Positions 7,788 to 17,513 of a stretch of DNA of 64,000 nucleotides are shown here, one piece after another (within the stretch, counting starts at the first letter, position 1; each line of letters opens with the position of its first letter). Origin of the DNA: Scolanthus callimorphus (taxonomy: Eukaryota > Cnidaria > Anthozoa > Actiniaria > Edwardsiidae). The translations under genes were made by a program, and so were the position numbers. The stretch is from contig CM066921.1 in assembly GCA_033964015.1 (NCBI GenBank), positions 27,633,355-27,697,354 on the forward strand, in the 5' to 3' direction. The notes under the pieces are model-generated. The model was given only the letters and a program-made list of their open reading frames with translations. It did not search any database and had not been told where the DNA came from.

Positions 7788-8476
7788 ATGGTGATTCTAC
7801 ACGCGGTGCTCCCAAAGAGCGAACAAACGCTCAACTTTCAGCCGCCGCTTAAGCGCCCGCGGCTCATCGCGCTGAAGCAGTGCTCGCTGTTTAACAGCTG
7901 GTACAACTTAAAAAGCGACCAGACGATCACGAGGTTTGGTGATGACCCGGAAGATCCGCTAGTAAAGATCCCGGCAGGACACTACACTGCCGAGAGCTTG
8001 GCGAAGACCGTCAATGAAGGAAAACGCTTGAGCGCCGAAAACAACAAGACGACCGGAAAGGTCACACTGTCTTCCAAAGCGATGTTTCATCTAAACCTAG
8101 AGCTGTGCAGCTTTCTCGGTGTAAAACCGAACATAATAAAAGGAAGCCCTGGATACTTGACTGGGTCGGGACCCACGGAACTTACTTTAGCGGTGCCTAA
8201 GATCGAAGCCTTCTATGTTCACTGCGATCTCGTTGAGCGTTCAGAATCGTATGCAGCGGTGGATACGGCCAACGGAACGCCGTCAAGCCTTCTAGCGTGC
8301 TTAGAAGCCCGGGCGAGCCACACGAGAAGATAACGTATGACGAGTGTATTCCTGCCCGTGTCGCCGTATCTTCCCAAGAGTACATCAGTACCATGCAGAT
8401 ATGGATTCGGGACGACTCCGGGAAACAGGTCGACTTTAGAGGCAAGCCGATACGCCTTGTATTAGAGCTAACATAA
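7788..8476 (+). CDS. Penton-like minor capsid protein, frameshifted near its end
   Basis: The ORF begins at 7788 (MVILHAVLPKSEQTLNF) and stays open to 8333. The family-like C-terminus continues in another frame to a stop at 8474-8476; that part reads EKITYDECIPARV, SSQEYISTMQIWIRDDSGK and VDFRGKPIRLVLEL. Features of Polinton/PLV penton-like single-jelly-roll proteins include an early LFNSWYNL strand, an IPAGHYTAESLA segment, and the beta-strand end with a D-x-x-G-x-x-V-D-F-x-G-K-P signature. The frame changes around 8,270-8,300, where a PSS-encoding stretch can be read in both frames. In the family this protein closes the capsid five-fold vertices. It is followed 16 bp later by the 211-aa gene on the same strand. 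Confidence 0.65.
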
Positions 8477-8492
8477 GCCCAACATAACAAAC

Positions 8493-9128
8493 ATGGCAAA
8501 CAGTGACGTTTCGTCTTTGTATCCTTCTCTGCCTCCAATGGCTACAGGAGACGACGCGCAAAGTTTCAGACTGCAGAAAATCTGCGATACTCAGGCGGTC
8601 TTGGAAAACGAGATCACACATTACGGGCAGGTGCGTAAAAAGTACAAGCGCGTGAGAGCACTGGTCCACGGGGCGTCTGTGACGGCCGGCAGTTTAGCTA
8701 CGCTTATCTCTGGTGCTGGGGTCGGCGTTTCACTTACAGGAGTGGGAATCATAGTGGGCGGGCCCTTAGCCGGGATGGCAGGGGTACTGGGGCTGATAGC
8801 CGTGACTACTGGGGTGATTTCGAAAGAGCTGAATGCAAAAGTCTCTAAACACGAGGACACCATTATTCTAGCCCAGAGCAAGAGAAGCACCATTAACGAG
8901 CTGGTTTCAAAGGCTCTAAACAACGGAGAAATCTCTGACGAGGAATTCAAGCTGGTATTACGAGAGCAGGGACAGTACTTTACACTCAAGGCCGCCCTTA
9001 GAAGTGTTGGGGGTTCGGAGGAAAGTAAAGACAAAAAAAGCTCGGAAACAGCCGTCAAAGAACGCGAGAAGATAAAGGACCAGCTTCGGAAGATCCGCCA
9101 AAAATACGGGAGCGCCGTGTTCGACTAA
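8493..9128 (+). CDS. 211-aa protein with glycine-rich membrane hairpin
   Basis: Intact ORF beginning MANSDVSSLYPSLPPMATGD. Residues 25-60 form a charged helix. About 61-108 is a Gly/Ala/Val/Ile-rich double hydrophobic segment (GAGVGVSLTGVGIIVGGPLA and MAGVLGLIAVTTGVI). About 109-160 is helical and includes SKHEDTIILAQSKRSTINEL, then VSKALNNGEISDEEF. The tail is Lys/Glu-rich. The helix-hairpin-helix layout resembles pore-forming or membrane-remodelling proteins, but no specific family is certain. It comes just after the penton gene in the same direction and may be co-transcribed. It appears undamaged, unlike the penton frame. Confidence 0.7.
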   Translation: MANSDVSSLYPSLPPMATGDDAQSFRLQKICDTQAVLENEITHYGQVRKKYKRVRALVHGASVTAGSLATLISGAGVGVSLTGVGIIVGGPLAGMAGVLGLIAVTTGVISKELNAKVSKHEDTIILAQSKRSTINELVSKALNNGEISDEEFKLVLREQGQYFTLKAALRSVGGSEESKDKKSSETAVKEREKIKDQLRKIRQKYGSAVFD

Positions 9129-9662
9129 GTGTAAGGTTTGAGCGAAACCCCAACGGCTTTCAACTAACTGCCGAAAAGGAGCGATTCCGGGTTATTGAGT
9201 CCCTTAGCCATTCCGAATTTTCCGGCTTTCCGGTTCCGCTTGCGTGACCCAGTCGAATCTAATTACAGCGCGGTCCCGTCTGTTTGTACAGTACACTGAG
9301 CATTTTTCTGCTCTCTGACGATTTCACGGAGAATATCTCTGATTTCTTTCACCCACGAGGGAGTGAAGAAGTCGTGTATAGCGTATGCAACTAAATGCGA
9401 CAATACGATCATGGTTCCGTGCCTTTTTTCTGTATAGATCGGTATAGAATGTTCAGGAACTCTCTAGTTGTAATTTGGTATGTTTGCGAAACGTCATGAG
9501 ATTGACACAGTGTCACTTATGGCGCCTGGCAGTCTGGCTTTCTATTGTTCAAGAATCGTGTGATTCTAATTCAGGACATCACGTCACTGTGACTCAGCGA
9601 TTTTAAGGACACGACAAAGCAGGCTTGAGGATTTCGTCATTGTGTTTTAGTGGTGTAAGAAA
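9129..9662. other. Intergenic stretch of the viral element
   Basis: This 534-bp gap lies between the 211-aa and 276-aa genes. It holds one convincing short minus-strand ORF (9263-9412). Otherwise there is no recognisable gene. Short CACGTCACTGTGAC-like and CATGAGATTGACACAGTGTCA symmetric sequences at about 9,494-9,600 could belong to the promoter of the following plus-strand gene. Confidence 0.4.
9263..9412 (-). CDS. 49-aa micro-ORF with amphipathic helix
   Basis: The minus-strand frame runs from an ATG at 9412 to TAA at 9263 and encodes MIVLSHLVAYAIHDFF, then TPSWVKEIRDILREIVREQ and a short polar end. A hydrophobic N-terminus followed by a perfect amphipathic helix (alternating I/L/V and E/R) is unlikely in random intergenic DNA. 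It may be a small regulatory or membrane-associated peptide. No family is recognised. Confidence 0.35.
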   Translation of the reverse strand: MIVLSHLVAYAIHDFFTPSWVKEIRDILREIVREQKNAQCTVQTDGTAL

Positions 9663-10493
9663 ATGGAGGACGACTTTCGCGCTGTCTTAGACGACATCAA
9701 TGGCAATAGGGAATACGATGAGGACTTTCTGGTCGCCGTACCGTGTGCTCAGCACAGCGAGATCGGTACCGAGGAGGTAAACAACACAATAATCGCGCAC
9801 AATATTCGCGTGAGTGAATGGCAGGAGTTTCTGCAGTTGTTGATCACCGGAGCTGAGGAGTTTTCCTCATTACCAACCCCGGAGAAGTTTGCGGACTTTA
9901 TTTCTAAGGCCAAGGAGAGGGCAGCTCGATTACCCGGTCTTAAGGTAAAGTGTCTCGAAGAAAACGATGACGAGCAAAATGGCTTCGGAGAGGATAAACA
10001 GTTGTTAGAGACCCTGTCGGGCAAGAAGTTTAACGTAGCTAGCGATGAAGGTCTGATGGGCTATCTTAGGGAATCGATGATGCCCGAGGGGGCTGTCCAA
10101 GCAGTGGGTTCCCCGTTTCGTTTGCCTTCTGTCACTGACTCTTGGGAAAGTGTGGAGCATTTTGTCGCTCAAAAAATCACGGCATACCGCGCGACCTGTT
10201 CCGCAGTTCTAATAAGAGCGTTCGAACTAGGAACCTGGCTCAAATATGCCAAGCAGCGCTTTCGAACAACGGCTAAAGACGTGCGAAAGTTTCGTAGCTT
10301 TGCGGCATTCATGAAGACAAAAGGGGTCGCAAAAACAACGGGGAACAGAATGATAAGGTTTGCTACAGCTCTCTCTCATCACCAAAAGCTTTTGCGTTGT
10401 GCAGTGTCGGAGAGGTTTTTCATGCAACATTTGGAGCGTATTGTGTTGCTCTTGCAAACCAACCCCGAGTTCTCGGGTTTTTGGCGATCGTAA
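9663..10493 (+). CDS. 276-aa protein, possible helical nucleic-acid-binding C-terminus
   Basis: Intact ORF beginning MEDDFRAVLDDINGNREYDE. The N-terminal half is acidic and helical. The C-terminal half, from about residue 160, is basic with aromatic residues: TWLKYAKQRF, RKFRSFAAFMKTKGVAKTTG, NRMIRFATALSHHQKLL, FFMQHLERIVLLL. The KTKGVAKTTGNRMIRFA segment has the spacing of a helix-turn-helix-like unit. I do not know the family. As the last plus-strand gene before the terminal repeats, it could be an early or regulatory gene with its own promoter. Its transcript plausibly ends at the AATAAA signals near 11,071-11,086. Confidence 0.65.
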   Translation: MEDDFRAVLDDINGNREYDEDFLVAVPCAQHSEIGTEEVNNTIIAHNIRVSEWQEFLQLLITGAEEFSSLPTPEKFADFISKAKERAARLPGLKVKCLEENDDEQNGFGEDKQLLETLSGKKFNVASDEGLMGYLRESMMPEGAVQAVGSPFRLPSVTDSWESVEHFVAQKITAYRATCSAVLIRAFELGTWLKYAKQRFRTTAKDVRKFRSFAAFMKTKGVAKTTGNRMIRFATALSHHQKLLRCAVSERFFMQHLERIVLLLQTNPEFSGFWRS

Positions 10494-10644
10494 CCTCGTA
10501 GTTACCAAGGCCTTTGGCTTTAAACTTTGAAGGCATTTCGTAGCCTCGGTCTTGCGACTTTGAGGCTACCTTGGCATTTTGGCCTACTCGGCCGCATAAC
10601 AGCGGTCCCTAGCTTTCTGCTTCGAAGGCTACAACACATTTTTC

Positions 10645-10719
10645 AAGAGTCCTCGGCAGGGCATCAACCTTAGCATTTATCTGCTAGGAGAATGCCGGGG
10701 GGTCGGCACCCCTGACTCT
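10645..10719. other. Imperfect stem-loop downstream of the 276-aa gene
   Basis: AAGAGTC at 10,645-10,652 pairs with GACTCTT at 10,713-10,719. Inside, GGCAGGGCAT pairs partly with ATGCCGGGGGG, giving a GC-rich hairpin of about 75 nt. The surrounding 10,494-10,780 has no gene. It is rich in repeated CGAAGGC/AGGCC-type words. Confidence 0.3.
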
Positions 10720-10782
10720 TCAACAGTGTTCGTAGTCCTCGGGCAAATTCATGATTGAACAAAAACGCGCTGCTGCACGTGT

Positions 10783-10990
10783 TAGTGACTTGGCTATCCC
10801 TTGGGTCCCTTTGCGAGCTTAGTAGAAATGGACCACGCGTAGTCCAGTTTTAGTGAATTTGGCTTTACCCAGATGCCTTTGCGAGCTTAGTAGAAATGGA
10901 CCCCGCGTGGTCCAGTTTTAGTGAATTTGGCCTTACCCAGATGCCTTTGCGAGCTTAGTAGAAATGGACCACGCGTGGTCCAGTTTTATT
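10783..10990. repeat. 68-bp direct tandem repeat, three copies plus a degenerate one
   Basis: Copies begin with TTGCGAGCTTAGTAGAAATG at 10,811, 10,879 and 10,947, exactly 68 bp apart. A diverged partial copy precedes them from about 10,783. Each copy contains a 16-bp palindrome; the third has the perfect form GGACCACGCGTGGTCC, and the first two have one change each. The palindrome is long enough to be a protein-binding site or RNA hairpin. The array lies between the last viral gene and the AATAAA signals, so it is either in its 3' UTR or in the terminal repeat of the element. Confidence 0.75.
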
Positions 10991-11070
10991 GCCGTCCACA
11001 TCTGCGCTTCGTGTGCTAGGTGTGCTGATGAGCTCTGATATTGAGCGAAACGGCATGTTTGATGGAAGTC

Positions 11071-11086
11071 AATAAAGACCAATAAA
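11071..11086 (+). terminator. Two AATAAA polyadenylation signals
   Basis: AATAAA occurs at 11,071-11,076 and again at 11,081-11,086. A GT-rich stretch (GTGTTGTGGTTTG) follows within about 15 nt, the usual layout of a metazoan poly(A) site. It fits transcripts coming from the 276-aa gene on the plus strand. Confidence 0.45.
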
Positions 11087-11089
11087 AGT

Positions 11090-11440
11090 GTTAAGTGTTG
11101 TGGTTTGCCTTCATCTTCGTAAAGGGTTCCCATATGTTACCACAAAAGGGGGGTCAGTCACTCTGCTATCCTTGCGTGATTTCGTTAGGGCTTTTTCGGC
11201 TGTCGCGCGCCCCCTTGGCCGTTTCACTGAACCCGCCCCTACGGCATACCCTTTTGCTTGCTATAGCTTGCTTTACGGGAAAACAGACCCTCCAGTTTTT
11301 CTGGAGAACCGGTTGGTACATCCCGGGCATTGGGAGATATACGAAAACCAAGGGAAATCTGCTGGGAGGCGCGGCGGGCCGGTCGGCGCGCCCGAGCCGA
11401 TTTCACTGAAAGCCCCCAGTCCCCCCCTCTCGCCTCCCTT
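11090..11440. repeat. Dispersed repeat fragment that cuts the TPR gene
   Basis: The sequence is GC-rich and carries internal partial repeats (CGTTTCACTGAACCCG and GATTTCACTGAAAGCC about 180 bp apart). The TPR coding pattern stops abruptly at about 11,440 where this segment begins. The downstream frame runs on into it only by chance to 11,273. I see no gene of its own. Confidence 0.4.
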
Positions 11441-12871
11441 GTCACCAATCTCGACAGCGATTTTTAAGTCTTTTTTATGATATTCCATAGCCTTTGTGAA
11501 TTCTTTCAACGAATAGCAAGCATTTCCCAGACCGCTGTATGCACGGCTTTCACCTGTCTTATCACCAATCTCAATGGCAATCTTCAAGCGCTTTGTATGG
11601 TACTTTTTGGCATTTTCGTGATCTCCTGATAAAAAACAGATGTTTCCTAGGTTACCGTAAGCACTTCCCTCGACTTTTTTGTTTCCAATCCCAATGGCTA
11701 CATTCAAGCACTTCGTATAACACTCTTTGGCTGTTTTATAATTTTCCAATGACTCGTACGTATTTCCAAGATTCCCATAAACACTGCTTTCAATTCTCTT
11801 GTCTCCAATTTCAACAGAGATATCTAAGGCCTTCGTATGGTATTCTATGGCCTGTTTGTAGTCTCCTAGCGACTGGTAAGCGTATCCTAAATTGCCATAA
11901 GACACTCCCTTGCCATATTTATCACCAAGTTCCATGGCGATATTCAAGGTCTTTGAATGGAACTCTATGGATTGTTTGTATTCTCCTAATGAACGATGGG
12001 CATTTCCTAAGCCACAATAAGCTCTACTCTCATCGCGTTTGTCACCAATCTCAATAGCGATACCCACGTTCTTTGTATAGAACTCTGTGGCTCTTTTGAA
12101 ATCCGCTAATGAATAGTGAACATTACCCAAACCGTTATAAGATCTTCCTTCACTTCTCTTGTCCCCAATCTCAATTGCTAAATTCAGGGACTTTGTATAA
12201 ACGTCTATTGCTCTTGCATAGTCTCCCAAGAAATCATTGACATCTCCTAGGTTTGCATAAGCTCTAATCGCTCGTTGCCTGTCACGAATCTCAATGGCAA
12301 TATGCAGGTTTTTTCCATAGCATTCTTTAGCTTTTTGATAGTCTCCTAAAGAACGACAAACATCTCCTAAGTTATAAAACGCGTCGGCTTGCCCTCCCTT
12401 ATCTTCCACTTCAATAGCAGTATTCAGAAACTGTCCATAGTACGCTATGGCTTTTTCGAAGTTTCCTAAAGAATGGTAATCATTTCCTAAGTTGTCATAG
12501 GCATTGCATTGGGCTATCTTGTCACCAATCTCATCAGCGATATTCAAGAGTTTTGTATGGTACTCTATGGCGCTGTTGCAGTCTCCCAAAAAAAAGCAAG
12601 CTTCTCCTAAGCGCCCATAAGCGTGACTTTCAGCTGTTTTGTCACCAATCTCAATAGCGATATTTAAATGCTTTCTGTGACATTCTATTGCATTTTATAG
12701 TTTCCTAGCTTCTGGTAAGTATTTCCCAGGTCATTATAAGCTGCCAATTCGCCTTTCCTGTCACCCGTCTCTATAGATGTTTCAATGAGCGATTTATAAA
12801 GAACACCAGTGAATCCTCTTGCTCGTTAGACTTCCCTCTGAGGTCTTCGTTGTCGTAGAGGTGCTATCCAT
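11440..12871 (-). pseudogene. Tetratricopeptide-repeat protein gene, frameshifted and truncated
   Basis: The minus strand encodes ten to eleven back-to-back 40-residue TPR units of the type AxxNLGxxxxxLGDYxxAIEYxxKxLxIAIEIGDK, each about 120 bp. This is the GPSM2/TTC28-like class in which helical pairs form a protein-binding superhelix. A start at 12,871 gives an acidic Ser/Thr-rich leader (MDSTSTTTKTSEGSLTS). Small shifts near 12,810 and 12,694, where a TAA interrupts one unit, break the frame. From about 12,690 to 11,440 it is open. The C-terminal end is replaced by an unrelated repeat, so the product would lack any downstream domain. Such TPR proteins are highly expanded in anthozoans. It is a host gene, not part of the viral element. 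Confidence 0.75.
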
Positions 12872-12909
12872 TCACAAGCAAGCAGCAGGATCTGAAAAGG
12901 CATATATTA

Positions 12910-13912
12910 TTTTCAATTGAATCTAATTTGTTTTTCTAAAAGAAGACGGTTACATCTAAAATCTCTAGCGGAAGTTTCTAGTTATTACGTCCGCCATCAT
13001 CTTTTCCTCATCGTCCTTAAACCAACATTTCGTCACACTGCCTCCTTTTCCTACTGCATCTTTATCACATCAACACAGTCTTATTCCTTTTTCTCAACTT
13101 ATTTCTCGCTCCACTATCTGGTCACCCAACCACCTTGTCCCTCCCAATCACACCAACACTGCCTTCTTTCTCCTCCACCTCTTCCTTACACCACCATCTG
13201 GTCACACAACAACTTACTCCCTCCCAATCACACCAACAATGCCTTCCTTCTCCTCCACTTCGTCCTCGCACCACACAACCACCTACACCCCCCAATCACC
13301 TGTCTTTCACCTCCTCCACTTCTTCCTTTTACTACCACTTCGTCAACCAACCAGCTAGTCCCTCCAAATCGCACCAGCACTGTTTCCCTACTCCTCCACT
13401 TCTTCCTCACACCACCAACCCGTCACACAACCACCTAGTCCCTCCAAATCACATCAGCACGGTCTTCCTTCTCCTCCACTTCTTCCTCACACCACCACCT
13501 CGTCACACAACCACCTAGTCCCTTCAAATCACATCAGCAGTATCTTCCTTCTCCTCCACTTCTTCCTCAAACCACCATCTGGTCAACCAACCACCTACTC
13601 CCTCCAAATCACATCAGCACTATCCTCCTCCTCTTCACTTTTTCCTCACACCACAATCTGGTCACATAACCACCTACTCCCTCCAAATCACACCAGCACT
13701 ATCCTCCTCCTATTCTCTTTTTCCTCACCACAATCTGGTCACAAAACCATGACCTACTCCCTCCAAATCACACCAAAACTGTCTTTCACCTCCTCCACTT
13801 CTTCCTCACACCAACACCTCGTCACACAACCACCTGCTCCCTCCAAATCACATCAGCAGTGTCTTTCTCCTCCACGTCTTCCTCACACCACCATCTGGTG
13901 TCACACCACGGG
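12910..13912. repeat. 79-bp pyrimidine/CA-rich minisatellite, block 1
   Basis: Imperfect tandem copies of about 79 bp with the words CTCCAAATCACATCAGCA, CTTCCTCACACCACCA, GGTCACACAACCACCTA and CCTCCTCC. Two successive copies start at 13,591 and 13,670. The plus strand is almost free of G. The earliest part (12,910-13,080) is diverged. Long open frames here are Ser/His/Thr/Pro low-complexity artefacts. The same repeat returns at 17,514-18,690 and 19,070-19,240. Confidence 0.8.
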
Positions 13913-15049
13913 CATCAAGCTACCGCCATCTTTGAATCCCGGGTTTGAACTTTTGTTGTATATGAATTTTGAGTCTTCAAAAATTTTGAGTCTTCAGAAA
14001 ATACATTTTTATAAAAGCTATTACGAAAATGTAAAATATTTCTTAATTTCTATCTAGCGGGTCTGTCACGCTTTGCCTAGCTATGACGTCACTGACTTTT
14101 GCTCGGGCGCCATATTGAAAGCACAAAGCTTATAAGATGAGAGCAAGAAGTAGCCTTGAGACGAGGCTAAATGAATCAATAAATTTTCAATAAACTTTGA
14201 ATAAACATTCTTTATTCAAAACACGCCCTTTGCACCTCGCAGTTAAGTAATGGTCCATATAAGAACTAGGCAAGCGAACGGCGAAGCATGCTGGAATGCA
14301 ATTAATTTCTAGTGAAAATATAGGCAATTTCATTGGCTTAGACATGAAAATCAGTAAATTCACTATGCTAGAAAAACTTGTCTGAGGATTTTCAGGTATA
14401 TATAAGCACATGTGGTACTCACAAACAGGATATGCAATTTGTAAAGACTTTGTATGCAGTATGTGGGGAACCTAGTGTAAAATGCTGATTCTCACTCCTT
14501 TGTTCTTCTTTAATCTGATTGGTCTAGAGATTGTTTGTTGCCATATGTTCTCAAAGCAAGTCGAAATCTATCAATTTTTCACTTTTATTATGTTACTAGT
14601 CATGATAACTTTCTGTAGTAAAAACTGGACATATCTTACGTGGGGAACCTTCAATGCCGTAGAACAATGGAGGTTTGCCTAGTTCTTGCATGGATGATTA
14701 ATACCGTCCGCTGGGAGAACATTTGACAGGTAGGTAACGCCGATGTGAAGCTCAAGCTGCGAGGCGGAGGCGATATTTCGGGCGATATTTTCGCGTAGGT
14801 TTACTTCAACTCGATTCAAACGGTGCAGGGGCCGAAAGTATAAACAGCTTTTATTTTCCATAAATTAGCATCTCACAAGAATGCTGTCTGAAAATTGTCA
14901 GAGCGTCAAAACATAAATAACAGCCTGATATCTTTGATTTGCATTTGAATCGTTTTTGGCTACAGGTCCTTTACTTTCAGCCCGGCAATTGATCTCGTAT
15001 TTTTAAATCAAATGTAACAAGGCTCCTTTTCAAGCGCGTGTTCCATTTA

Positions 15050-15408
15050 CTACCGAAACAGGTAGAGCGTTTATTCGGCTCGAGAAAAAACGCTCGTTTC
15101 CAGACAAAAACGTTGGCGAGTTTGATTGCATTCCTTCGCACGAAATCAATCATGCGTTGTCGCTGCCAAAGAAAATCGTTAAAAATTTGGGAAATAACAT
15201 ACTGATTTGTATTTCTTACCTCATAAAAATTAGTAAAAACACGAGCAGATGGCTTTTTGTGTTTTAAGTTTGAAAATTTTCCAAATTAAAATATTTCAGT
15301 TGCACGCATCGCTGACCTCAGTAAAGGAATTCAAACTACATCGTGAATGTTTTTGTCTGGAAACGTGTTTTTTCTCGAGCCGAATAAACGCTCTACCTGT
15401 TTCGGTAG
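15050..15408. mobile_element. 359-bp MITE with about 60-bp inverted ends and TA target duplication
   Basis: The left end CTACCGAAACAGGTAGAGCG matches the reverse complement of the right end over about 60 bp, apart from a short indel. TA flanks both sides (15,048-49 and 15,409-10). Copy B of the duplication has a single TA at the same place (TTCCATTATATGATTG context), which gives a natural empty site. TA duplication suggests a Tc1/mariner-type mobiliser. No coding capacity. Confidence 0.85.
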
Positions 15409-15809
15409 TATATGATTGTTAGCACTCATTTATAATTATATTTTGTTATTTTATTATCTTACTTTTATTGTTTTATACATCTCGTACTATAAACTATGAC
15501 CTTAAATTACCTGCAGAATCTTGAAAAATACCTGAAAACTTTACTTTAATGAGATTGAAACACGACATACAAACAACTTCACATTTGGACAGTATACACA
15601 TCCGTGAGATCATTAATTCTTTTCGGGTTGGAGGAAAATGCTAGAAGAAATGACTGACTTGTCTTTTGCGGCTTCATTTCTTGAACAAATGCACTAGCAC
15701 TAGTTTATCCGTAATATTTTAAGACACGGCTAAAGACGAAGTGTTACTTTGATTGTTGGTCAATGTAATACATATACAACCTTGATGTAATTTGATCTAC
15801 TTGGTCTTA

Positions 15810-17041
15810 TGGGGGGGGGAATAGGGGTCCTCAAATCCGCCGATCCGTTCAATTGTTTATGAAAATCCGCCGATCCGCACAAAGTTTCGCCTCAATTCAA
15901 ATCCGCAACGTTTGATAATTAAAAAAAAGTTTAAACCGTACCGCTTACACACGAACATCTCTCACTGAGGGACGTGTCATTATTTAGCGGGGGGAGGGCT
16001 ACCATTATTTTAAGCAAGGCTAAAAAAGGACCCTCCCCTTACCACATAGCAAAGAACTATGATCCTCGCCACATTTTGCTCTAAATAAATGCTTGCCCTG
16101 TCAGATAGACTCTGGGCCGAGTGATGCATAGTCTCTTTCATTCCTCTTAATAACAGAAAAACTTTTTTCTTACTTCTGTCAAAGCTAAGGAAACGATCCA
16201 CCGTCAGAACTATTAAAAGTTTTCGTGATCCCCCCCGTCCCCTATTTCATCTAGTAGAAGACATTTTACAGAAAGAGGGTTACATTTTCTTCGTTGCGCG
16301 CGAAGCGCGCCAACATTTTGATAAACGCATTTTATCAAGCCTCAGAGAAAGGGTAGATAAACATTACGTTTTTTTGTGTATCGTAAACAAAGCCTTCAGA
16401 GCCAGGAAATACGCTACCTAAACTATGTATGAAATCTCCTATAATGGTGTCCTGAGCCTGTAGGCTATGTTATTCATGCGCGCAACTGCGTGCCGCAAAT
16501 GTATTTAGATGACGAAATTATTTTTATTCATGTGCTTGAAGCGCGGCCCAAATGACGAATTTCTATGCTTGTAACGTCGAACTCACGCTTACCTAAGGAG
16601 TCTTCTTTCGATCATAGTGACTGCCCGAAGGCCTATCACTGCAGGGCATGTGTGGTAGAGTCCGTCAAGATACACTTGTTCTATAAACGGCGCGAGGGTA
16701 GTGTCTCGTTGCGCGAGTCTCAAAGAGAATGCTTGATGTCATTCTTTATGCGCGCTGAAATTTTTATTAAGTATGCTAATTAAGTATGTGAAATGCGAAA
16801 ACATTAACGGCCTACAAATTCGAACATCCAGGGCTATTTGTCTACAGGCCCTACAGTCAACAATCGGCACATTCCGTAGTTGCGATTATCAGAATCCGAA
16901 ATCCGAAGTAGAATTTTCAATAGATCCGTGATCCGTAACGTTTTAGAACCCGAAAATCCGCTCGAGATTTTCTTAAAATCCGTAATCCGTGCGCTATTTA
17001 GGCCCAAATCCGCCGATCCGAAAACCTATTCACACCCCACC
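15810..17041. mobile_element. TTA-flanked non-autonomous transposon, copy A
   Basis: The ends are GGGGGGGGAATAGG on the left and, as reverse complement on the right, GGTGGGGTGTGAATAGG. TTA follows the left flank at 15,807-15,809 and is repeated at 17,042-17,044. Subterminal zones are dense in ATCCGCCGATCCG and ATCCGTGATCCGTAA words. Inside, GGGACGTGTCATTATTTAGC at 15,971 is the terminal sequence of another family (see 22,682-24,258), so a second element end is buried here. A 3-bp TTA duplication points to PIF/Harbinger-type mobilisation. No transposase gene is seen. Confidence 0.6.
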
Positions 17042-17513
17042 TTATGGTCTCACGTTTGGGCATTTCTTGAAACAAATGGCGAATGCACTAACACTAGTTT
17101 ATCCGTAAATGATTGGAAAAAACAAACTTACCTTTCACTTCACAGAATACACGGCTGATTAAAACGTGTCACTTGGACTTATATTTTGGCGAATTCCTTG
17201 GTCACTAGTTTATTACGACCTGGATCTATGAATTATTTGATTCAATTACTTCTGTCGTCTACAGGCATTGCGAGTCACGTGAAAACACCTAGCCAATCAG
17301 GTTTCAACTTGTACCCCAAGAATGACCTTTTGAAAACACTTTAAAGATTTACATATATTAGATAACAAGATACCAGAACTCACTCACTTGCCCAATAAAA
17401 GTATTGATCGAAAAATCGGAATTCAGCAAAATGTGAGCACGCATTCATCTCTGCATGAGCCTTTCTTAAAATGATTTGATTTCTAGTAACCAACGAAGTG
17501 TCCCAGGGGAGTA

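Larger units (their letters stand above)
13841..17513. repeat. Segmental duplication copy A (3.67 kb)
   Basis: This block is repeated at 19,176-22,487 in the same orientation, from the last minisatellite copy to CCCAGGGGAGTA. No conserved protein gene is seen in it. It contains a MITE (15,050-15,408) and a TTA-flanked transposon (15,810-17,041). Differences from copy B are mostly single-base indels, plus the 361-bp MITE-sized insertion. Confidence 0.85.

Noticed and set aside
8197..8669. Minus-strand frames opposite the penton and 211-aa genes
   Set aside because: Antisense shadows with no independent support.
11273..11439. C-terminal extension of the TPR protein (ERGGLGAFSEIGSG..)
   Set aside because: The 40-residue pattern stops sharply and the DNA becomes an unrelated GC-rich repeat; open by chance.
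12917..13518. Open frames of 127-173 codons rich in Ser, His, Thr and Pro
   Set aside because: They are translations of the 79-bp minisatellite in several frames. No family pattern; same for 17,476-18,690.
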